Below are positions 55,391 through 64,000 of a stretch of 64,000 nucleotides of DNA, piece after piece. Every line of letters begins with the position of its first letter. The first letter of the stretch is position 1. Source of the DNA: Smallanthus sonchifolius (lineage: Eukaryota > Streptophyta > Magnoliopsida > Asterales > Asteraceae); assembly GCA_023525975.1 (NCBI GenBank), contig CM042034.1, positions 66,151,279-66,215,278 on the forward strand, read 5' to 3'. A program made the position numbers and the translations under genes. The notes beneath the pieces were generated by a model. The model was not told the origin of the DNA. It ran no database searches and worked only from the letters and a program-made list of their open reading frames with translations.

Positions 55391-58300
55391 ATGGCTGGTG
55401 GAGGAAGAACAGGACCTCGTGGCGGTTGCACTGGCCGACGAGGTAGACCTCCGTTGAACCAAAGAATCGAAGAAGAAGAGAGTGTGCACGCAGAGCACAC
55501 TGAAAGTGTGCACGAAACAGAAGTGACCCCAGTTAGGGACGATAGTCCAGGGCCTATACAGTTGGAACCTGAAGTCAGGGATGCTATTGCCCGTGAAGTT
55601 GTGCTCACTTTGAAGAAGGTATTGCCTGATCTACTATCCGAGGCAATAAAGAAAAGTAAAGAGGAGGATGAAGGAGACAAGGAAGAGAAAGTATATGATA
55701 GTGATGGGGATGAAATAAAGATAGGATCGAGCAACCGTGAGTGTACTTACAAAGGCTTTAAGGACGGAGACCCACCCAAGTTCGATGGGAGCAAGGATTC
55801 AGTGGTAACGCTTGAATGGATTGAGAGGATGAATGCTGTAATCAACATCAGCGAGTGTCGACCAGACCAGGCTGTTAAATGCGTTGCTCATTCTTTCACC
55901 AACGAAGCACTAAGTTGGTGGAGGAATATTCAGAGAACTAAGTCACCAAATGCTATAAACAGAATGACATGGGACGACTTGAAGAAGCTGATCATCCAAA
56001 AGTTCTGTCCATAGAACGAAATTGATCGAGTGGAAAATGAATTCCTAAACCTCAAGGCTGGAAACAAGACGCACCGCCAGTATACTTCGAGATTCAATGA
56101 GCTAGCTCAACTAGTACCCCACCTGGTAGAAACTGAAGACCGTTTGATCAAGTATTATGTTAAGGGGTTGCCACAACAGGTCCGTGTTCATATAAAAGCT
56201 AACCTACCCTCGACCTTCGAGTCGGTAGTGAATCTGAGCGGAATCGTCTACGACGACTACGCCAATGAGGACCCGGCACCTGAGACACAAAAGAGAAAAT
56301 GGGAGAACCCGCCTAGGGGCACTGCGAAAGGGAATGTAAACACTGGAGTTAAGAAGTCAAGAACAGATGATTATGAAACCTGCAAGAAGTGTGGAAAGCA
56401 ACATCTTGGCAAGTGCCGAATCGGCACCACCATCTGCTATAGATGTGGGAAGGCGGGGCACTATGCTCGTGACTGCTTAAGAGACACTAAATGCCAAGGA
56501 TGTGGACTGTTTGGTCACCTGACTAGGGATTGCAGGAAAACCAGACAATCCTGTTCGGGAAAGGAAAAGGAAGCTGAAAAGGAACAGCCAAGGGCTAGGA
56601 CTCGAGCCTATGCACTGACTGAGGAAGAAGCAAGAGGAAACCCTGATGTTGTGTCAGGTACGTTTCTAGTAAATGATGAAAATGCTGCCATTTTATTTGA
56701 CTCTGGTGCTAGTAAAAGTTTTATATCAAATGCATTTAGTCGTAAATTGGATTGTACAATCAACACCATAGTAAAGGCCTTTAGCGTACAAACTGCCGTT
56801 GGTAAAAATTCGGCAGTATTCCAAGTAACAGAGGATTGTATCATAGAAATAGAGGGTCATAAGTTTCCTTCTAGATTATTCCTTCTCACCTTAGGAGGAT
56901 TCGATATAGTATTGGGTATGGATTGGTTAGCTGCCAACGAAGCTCAAATCATATGTAAACGTAAGAGGATACACCTCAAAGCTCCTAGCGGATGTCTAAT
57001 TACGGTTTATGGGGATTGGAATTGCACGATGTCGAACGTCATCTCGATGATGAAGGCCGAAAGTTACATGAGGCGCGGTTGCGAAGCTTATCTGGCGTAT
57101 GTTATTGACGATAAAATGAAAACGAAAGAACTCAAGGATGTACCCGTGGTGTGCAGCTTTCCGGAAGTATTCCCTGAGGATCTACCTGGGTTGCCACCCG
57201 ATCAGGAAATAGAATTTCAGATTGACTTACTGCCAGGAGCTGAGCCCGTTGCCAAAGCCCCCTACCGATTGGCTCCGTCAGAAATGAAAGAATTGATGTC
57301 TCAACTAGAGGAACTAACAGAAAAAGGGTTTATTAGACCAAGCATCTCACCATGGGGCGCTCCGGTACTATTCGTAAAGAAGAAAGACGGCAGCATGCGC
57401 ATGTGCATTGATTACCGTGAACTAAACAAGAGAACAGTAAAGAACAAATACCCACTGCCTAGAATAGACAACCTTTTTGATCAACTGCAAGGTGCGAGCT
57501 GGTTCTCAAAGATCGATCTTAGGTCGGGTTATCATCAGTTGAAAGTAAGAGAAGAAGACGTACCAAAGACCGCGTTTCGCACGCGTTATGGGCATTATGA
57601 ATTTCTCGTGATGTCTTTCGGATTGACCAACGCACCAGCATCATTTATGGATTTGATGAATAGAGTATGTCGACCCATGTTGGATCGATCGGTGATAGTT
57701 TTCATAGACGACATACTGGTATATTCGAAAAGCGAGGGTGATCACCACTGTCACCTAAGGGAGGTTCTGGAGGTGCTCAAGCAGGAAAAGTTGTACGCAA
57801 AATTCTCCAAATGCGCATTCTGGCTTTGGGAAGTCCAATTCCTAGGACATGTAATAAACCCAAACTGCATCATGGTGGATCCTGCAAAGATCGAGACAGT
57901 AAAGGAATGGAACGTCCCAAAGACACCAACAGAGATACGAAGTTTTCTGGGATTGGCGGGCTACTATCGAAGGTTCATTAAAGATTTTTCAAGAATAGCC
58001 TTGCCACTAACTAAGTTGACACGGAAGGAAGTGAAGTATGAATGGGGTCAAACCCAAAACAACGCGTTTGAAAAACTTAAGGCACGATTAACCCAAGCTC
58101 CAGTCTTAACTCTACCTGAGGGAAATGAAGACTTGGTAGTCTATTCTGACGCTTCGGGGCAGGGTTTGGGGTGTGTACTTATGCAACGAGGAAAGGTAAT
58201 TGCTTACGCATCGCGGCAACTAAAGATTCACGAGGTTAATTATCCAACACACGATTTAGAGTTAGCAGCAGTAGTTTTCGCATTGAAAATATGGAGGCAC

Positions 58301-58551
58301 TATCTGTATGGAGTCAAATGCACCATTTACTCCGATCACAAAAGCCTGAAGTACTTTTTCGGGCAAAAGGAATTAAACATGAGGCAAAGGAGGTGGTTAG
58401 AGCTACTGAAGGACTATGACTGTGAGATATTGTACCATCCAGGCAAAGCAAACGTGGTGGCTGACGCTTTAAGTAGAAAGGAAGAATCGGCACCTATCCG
58501 GATCAAAGCGTGTCAGTTGATTATAACACCAGACTTGATGGGTGAAATATC
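55391..58551 (+). pseudogene. Element E gag-pol, first part (Gag, protease, RT, RNase H)
   Basis: The ATG at 55391 opens MAGGGRTGPRGG and an acidic N-terminal region, then the capsid core (CTYKGFKDGDPPKFDG, WIERMNAV). TAG at 56012-56014 is the only stop; the same frame continues through three knuckles (CKKCGKQHLGKC, CYRCGKAGHYARDC, CQGCGLFGHLTRDC), protease (FDSGAS), reverse transcriptase (FIDDILVYS intact) and RNase H (DASGQGLGCV, SDHKSLK). The frame is cut after 58551 by a solo LTR. Unlike B and C there is no extra ORF and no gap in Gag. Without the stop and the insertion this would be one uninterrupted polyprotein. Confidence 0.92.
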
Positions 58552-61341
58552 TGTAATCTCTAGAAAATTTCCGGCCTTATTTATTCATTTATTTATTTAT
58601 TATTATTTTTTTTTTTTACCTTTCTGGCAAATCCCAGTTAACTTAGTTAACTCAGTTAGAAACCTCAGGGACTAACTCTGCTAAACTCTAAACTCTAATT
58701 CACATACAACTGCAGGGACTACCTCTGCCAAATCCCAAAACCTAATCGGTTGACCTACAAAGTCAAAATCAGGAGCAATTTGGCCCTGTTGACTTTTAAA
58801 AGTCAAACTTGCGACATTTGACCCAAATTCGTGACCTATTGATCGAATTCGAAGTTGAAACGTATGGCATTGATGGATCCGACCATCATTGAGCCGTTTC
58901 TAATCGTTCCTTGTTGCTAATCATTGCGAGTTAAGGTCTTTAAACCAAAAACCGTCGAACTTAATGCTAGAGCTATACAATTCGATCCAATTCGTTACCG
59001 ACTCTCAAATTTTCACTCAGAATACTTTAATCGCACCTCTCTAATCGTTCTACACATCCCAATTCGATCAGAATCATAGCCAGAGTCGCCGGAGAACGAA
59101 AACGCAAAGTCGGAACTGGGTTTTAGTCGAGCACCATCAATCCGAACACTCTTCTGGTAATTAAACACTTCCTTAGCTTCGTTTTCATACCCAGATCAAA
59201 AGCCCTATGCCAATTGGGGCTCATATCATCGTTTGAATCAAAACCCAGAATCTAGGGTTCTTGAGAAAACGATTTGATCGAACCCTACTCAGATCTGCGT
59301 TAAAATCCAATTAACTAATACCTATAGACTCGTAAGCATCTATAAAACAAAAGCCCTTTATCAATTTAACCTGTTAATATCGAATTGGTCATAACCCGTA
59401 ATCTAGGGTTTGTTCATAATCCATTTTGGGGATTTTGATCCTAGACTCGAATGAATGAAATCAAACCACTTGGTTAGTTTCGCAATGCCCTAATCTGTAA
59501 TAGCCCCATGGTTTCAAAAATTTTAACATAAGATTTGATCGAACCGATTGTGTGTTCGTAGCTAGGGTTTTCGGCATTTAAAACCAAAAATTTAACAACT
59601 CTAAACCCGTTATTTTGCAATTAAAACCTACCACAGATTCGTAATACTCAAAACAACAAAACCCCCTTTGAAAATTTGACGGATCGCGATCAGATTTGAT
59701 GGTATTGGGACTGAAATCGATCGATTATGCATATGGGGAGGGATACCATTTGACTTGTATGCTAAAACCATTTGGAACCGGCTTTGTTTGCGAAACCCTA
59801 GCGGGCGGGACTGGTTAAAGCCTTGTGCATGTATGGGAGAGACCCGGGTTCGAGTCTCTCCACACCCATTTCTTTTTAAATCCATCTTTAGTTATTATTT
59901 TAATATAAAAATCAAACCCTATATTATTATATTCATATATTAACGTGTTTTAGCCCGGGGAAACACCCGTAGGCTCGGCTTTGGTTTTATAACTCATATT
60001 TAATAATATTTTCTACTCATAAAATAATATATTTATATTGTTTTTAAACCTCGACTCCAAATAAAAAATAATATATTATATTATTTTCAACCCGTGACTC
60101 CAATTATAAAATAATATGTTTATATATATTATTTTCACCACATTAATCGTGACCGTGTCACACTTCAAACTTATAAATAATATAAGTACCTATATTATTT
60201 ACCCACAAATATATTCTCGAATAAAAATAATATATTTATTATTTTTACCACATAAATGATTATTTTATTAAATCCTACGAACTTAAAAATAGTATATTAA
60301 GTTATATTATTTTCCTAGGCCATATTTTTAATGGAACAAACGCACGAATATATTTATTTTATTAATATTATTCGTAATTAGAAACTCTCGACATGAAACA
60401 TACTTATCTTAATAATCATATTAAGAAACCCTTATTCCCGTGGACACGTTCGTCTACTCGTCGATCCTTAGATTGTTTTAAGACGTTCACTCTTCCGTGT
60501 CATCGTCACAATACCTCATGTGTCCCTAATTATTATGCTTATAATTCTAGGACATACCTAGACGGTTCACAGCCAACTTTTGTGCTTCCTTTTGCATCCT
60601 TGTGTGGTGCTATCCACTACTAGTACAAAACTCAGGTGAGTTTCATAGCCCCCTTTCTCTTTACTATTATTTGCAAATACTCGGGGTGGAACATGTTTAC
60701 ATACTTTACTTACCAAATTCAATACCAATGTTCTCATGCTATTTACTACGTGCTTTATGTCTTAAACTGCTTGGTGACCATTACATGTATTCATACTAAT
60801 ACATTCATTAACCTGCTACCCAGGCCTAAGGTAGTACCTAACATGATCATTTATAGGGGAATCCGATTCCAGTTAACACGAACCTTAGCGGGTTTTGTGT
60901 GTACCATATTACTATTTTTCCAAAACACAATCAGTGGGATTGTACTTACCAGTTTTCCATTTACTACGGATTGAATTGTACGCTTGGAACCTTGTATGTT
61001 TTCACATTTATGCCATAGTTACGCTTTGAACAATATTGAATTCCAAATTATTTTTACTAAACTTTTGTTAGTGTCAAAACCTATGTTACTCACCAACTAC
61101 TTGTAGTTGACATTTACTCGCATGTTTCAGGTGCTCCGGTTTAAGGACTCAACGTGCTCACATAGGACATGGACCTAGTTAATTAAATATACGTTATGTT
61201 TTGATCGTTTCGTTTCCTTTTCCCATGTAACGAACACTTTAACTTGAATAATAAATATTATCGCATTTAATAGCCAATCATGTGCTTTTGAACAACCGTG
61301 TCAGCCCCGGCGTATAATCCGCCGCCGGCCGGGGTGTGACA
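58552..61341 (+). mobile_element. Solo gypsy LTR inserted in pol of element E (2790 bp)
   Basis: Runs from TGTAATCTCT to CCGGGGTGTGACA, flanked by ATATC at 58547-58551 and 61342-61346. It is the same family as 29388-32352. It has a tRNA-like module (59799-59877), a CACCCGTAGG-loop block (59953-59985), AT-rich middle, donor CAG/GTGAGT at 60636 and acceptor GTTTCAG ending 61130. Early frame noise up to 58675 is the pol frame running into the LTR. Confidence 0.94.
59799..59877 (+). other. tRNA-like Pol III promoter module in the second solo LTR
   Basis: A-box-like TAGCGGGCGGGACTGG (59799 on), B-box GGTTCGAGTCT (59847-59857), an enclosing 8-bp stem GGAGAGAC/GTCTCTCC (59836-59843 with 59854-59861), and TTTTT at 59873-59877. 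Confidence 0.58.
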
Positions 61342-61346
61342 ATATC

Positions 61347-62760
61347 AAAGGCACAAGATGAAGCATTGTTAGAAGGAAATGTGAAATGGGAAAGAATAGT
61401 AGGACAACAAGGGAACTTAGATGCAAATGCATACGGAGTACGAACTAGGTTTGGCCGGATGTGGATACCTAAGATTGGCGAGCTTAGAGCCAAAATACTC
61501 GATGAGGCCCATAAGTCTCGTTATTCTTTCCACCCCGGGACAAACAAAATGTATCAAGACTTGAAGAAAGAATACTGGTGGCCTGGCATGAAGAATGATG
61601 TGACAGAATACGTGAGCAAGTGCCTAACGTGTTCTCTAGTTAAGGCCGAGCACCAGAAACCATGCGGTAAAATGCAACCTCTACCAATACCGGAATGGAA
61701 GTGGGAAGAGATCGCAATGGACTTCATTACCAAGCTACCGCGAACAGCTAAAGACAATGATACCATTTGGGTGATCGTCGACCGCTTGACAAAGAGTGCT
61801 CACTTCTTGCCAATACGAGAAACCTCTTCTTCTGAAAAGCTAGCAGAAATATTTATCAAGGAAATTGTGAGCAGAAATGGTATGCCGCTGTCGATTGTGT
61901 CCGACAGGGATACTAGATTCACGTCAAGGTTTTGGAAGAAGTTCAATGAAGCGATGGGCACTAGATTGAACATCAGCACTGCTTACCACCCTCAAACCGA
62001 TGGTCAATCTGAAAGGACCATTCAGACCTTGGAGGACATGCTCCGGGCCTGTATCATTGACTTCGGTGGGAGTTGGGACAGCCATCTATCATTGGCAGAA
62101 TTTTCATATAACAACAGCTATCACATAACTATTGGCATGCCACCATTTGAAATGTTGTATGGGAGGAAATGTAGGACCCCGGTTTGTTGGGGGGAAATTG
62201 GACAGAAGGATTTTGCAAGTCTCGAAGTGGTCAAAGCTACTTCTGAGAAATTTGATCAAATCAAATCTCGAATGAAAGCCGCGAAGGACAGACAGAAATC
62301 GTACGCAGATAAGAGAAGGAGGGATTTAGAGTTCCAAGTGGGAGACATGGTACTGTTGAAAGTATCACCGTGGAAAGGAATCATTCGGTTCAGAAAACAT
62401 GGCAAACTAAGTCCAAGGTTTGTCGGACCTTTCAAGATTTTAGTGAGAGTAGTTCAAGTTGCCTACAGACTCGACCTCCCCGTAGAGCTTAGTGGAATCC
62501 ACCCTACGTTCCACGTGTCGCACTTACGCAAGTGCCTAGCTGACAACACGGCTCACATACCTTACGACGAGATCGAGGTGGATAACAGTTTGAATTATGA
62601 AGAGGAACCAATAGCAATTCTTGATCGGGCTGAGAAACGACTACGCAATAAGTCGATCCAGCTAGTCAAAATACAATGGAAGCACAGAAAAAGATCAGAA
62701 GCCACATGGGAAAAAGAAGACGAGATGAGGGGACTATACCCTCAATTGTTTGACGTATAA
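61347..62760 (+). pseudogene. Element E pol, second part (integrase and chromodomain)
   Basis: Resumes the pol frame exactly after the duplicated ATATC. Integrase is complete: HKSRYSFHPG and CLTC zinc finger, MDFITK, SDRDTRF and the SERT glutamate. The C-terminal tail (LVKIQWKHRKRSEATWEKE) has the chromodomain-like pattern of Tekay-type chromoviruses, thought to guide insertion to particular chromatin. It ends at TAA 62758-62760, with no stop or frameshift inside. Confidence 0.93.
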
Positions 62761-62785
62761 ACAGTTTCGAGGACGAAACCTCTTT

Positions 62786-62797
62786 AAGGAGGATAGA
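62786..62797 (+). other. Polypurine tract of element E
   Basis: AAGGAGGATAGA lies just before the 3' LTR start. Confidence 0.7.
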
Positions 62798-62799
62798 CT

Positions 62800-64000
62800 T
62801 GTAACATCCTGAAAATAGTAACTAAGTAAATAATAATACGATGGAGATTTAAACGTTATAAAACGAAGTAAGAACGGATGGGCTTGGGCTCGGCTCCAAC
62901 GGGCCGAGGGAAGCCCAGGTATAAAAGGGGCAAGGCAGCCCACTAGCTCATTTCACCTTCATTTTCACCATCTTAGAGAGAGAAAGGGAGCTCGGGTCTA
63001 GAGAGAGAAAGTCGACGGATCGTCACGAGATTAGAGGAGCACGTTACAACTGGGCTCGTGAGCAAAACCTCCGAATCAGAACTTCATCCAGGTAATGATT
63101 CAACCATAATCTGAGTTTTTGTTCATGTTGGGGTTTCTCGAGTTTTAGCTAAATAGATGAGGTTTTTACGGATGAAACTTGATATTAAGCTTAGAAATAG
63201 CATCTAGAATGAAAACCGCACGTTTTGATCAAAGAAAATTGTAAGATTGGCATGATCGGGTTTGCATGCAAGAACTTCGGATTTTTGGTCCAAGAACCAG
63301 GTACTGCGTACTTACCAAGTGCGCAGGAAGGAATTCATGCGTACTTACCAAGTACGCAGGAGGAAGTCCCTGCGTACTTACCAAGTACGCAAGTACGCAG
63401 GAGGAAGCCCCTGCGTACTTACCAAGTACGCAGGAGGAAGACTCCTGCGCACTTGCCAAGTGCGCATGAGCAAGTCCCTGCGCACTTACTAAGTGCACAG
63501 GCAGCAGACAGCAGGCAGCAGGTTGATTAAGTAAAGTCAGTAAGTTTAGAATGATTAAACCATTAGAGTCGGGGTTGGGTCTAATGTGTATTTAACTACC
63601 TAATCCAGATCGGAAGTGACGCTGTTGGACCTTTGTTTAGGACAACCTAGAGTAGCTCATAAGGTGAGTTCTATGTGCCCCCTTCTATGTTATGTGCAAA
63701 CCTTATTAAATGATTTGGGGCTGAAATGTATACACTAAATGAATAAATGATATGAACACTAATGTAATCATACGTGATATACTAATATATATGTTAAATA
63801 TATATACAGAAATGAATTAGGCACAAAGAATGAATCGTATGATTATATAGAATGAATGAAAGAACAACACAATGTGTAAGAATGAAATCTTGCTTTATAT
63901 CCATGTATATATTGCTTGTTATGAATGAATAAACGTTATGAATGGAACAATGATAACGGCTACCTCGATAGACGGGCGACCACTCGACTATTATGCAGCC
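62800..64000 (+). repeat. 3' LTR of element E (first 1201 bp; cut by window edge)
   Basis: Matches 52953 onward with few differences. TATA box at 62920-62926, hairpin minisatellite 63303-63500 with rearranged units (including an extra AAGTACGC arm near 63390), and AAG/GTGAGT donor at 63664. The rest lies outside the window. Confidence 0.92.

Larger units (their letters stand above)
52953..64000 (+). mobile_element. Element E: young, nearly intact Ty3/gypsy chromovirus (right end cut by window)
   Basis: 5' LTR (52953-55042), primer-binding site, gag-pol (55391-58551 and 61347-62760), polypurine tract and 3' LTR (62800 to the window edge). The two LTRs are nearly the same over the visible 1.2 kb. 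The only coding defects are one TAG in gag and a solo LTR inserted in pol. Its right target duplication is out of view. Confidence 0.93.

Overview
This window is repeat-dominated nuclear DNA of a flowering plant. The evidence is nested Ty3/gypsy and Ty1/copia LTR retrotransposons primed by a tRNA-Met-type site, Helitron, hAT and Mutator-like DNA elements, and a two-exon plant cytochrome P450 gene. The genus cannot be shown from sequence alone; a eudicot, possibly an aster-family species, is only an impression.

Layout. 1-6444 is the 3' part of a decayed gypsy chromovirus (element A: pol remnant plus 3' LTR). It ends inside the integrase of another gypsy element (D, 6445-6589 and 28538-29310). 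D is split a second time by element C (6590-28532, target duplication AAAAC). C's 5' LTR is in turn split by element B (7502-17743, minus strand, target duplication GTATG; the uninterrupted site survives in C's 3' LTR near 26334). D is fused at 29305-29310 to a truncated Tnt1/Tork-like copia element (minus, 29305-34722). That copia carries a solo gypsy LTR (29388-32352, target duplication CATGA) and itself lies in the intron of a P450 pseudogene (34769-35672). One intact P450 gene follows (38376-40497, minus), with an inverted 104-bp P450 scrap near 37.8 kb next to a Helitron 3' end. 41.7-45.0 kb is a second remnant of family A with its 3' LTR. 45.0-52.9 kb is a mosaic: a MITE-like repeat, a LINE 3' end, a GRF zinc-finger gene fragment broken by a hAT MITE with an 8-bp duplication, a possible first-exon remnant, and a Helitron containing a Mutator-type foldback element with a 9-bp duplication. 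52953-64000 is a young, nearly coding-intact gypsy chromovirus (E) whose pol is split by another solo LTR (58552-61341, duplication ATATC).

How the parts work together. Only the P450 at 38.4-40.5 kb looks like a functional host gene. The gypsy elements encode Gag, protease, reverse transcriptase, RNase H, integrase and a C-terminal chromodomain-like segment. All but E are broken by several stops, frameshifts or lost catalytic residues.

The most interesting signals are in the LTRs and leaders. (1) A tRNA-sized module with A-box, B-box, a covarying hairpin and a following T-run occurs in all four LTRs of the A/solo-LTR group. (2) A GTGAGT donor and a TTTCAG-type acceptor in every LTR suggest a leader intron of about 450-1010 nt. 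(3) Hairpin-forming minisatellites lie just upstream of that donor in elements B and E, with compensatory base changes in E. (4) A possible 72-86 nt intron occurs at the same place in Gag of B and C. (5) B and C share an extra open reading frame between the primer-binding site and gag. These are inferences from reading the sequence; no search or folding program was run.
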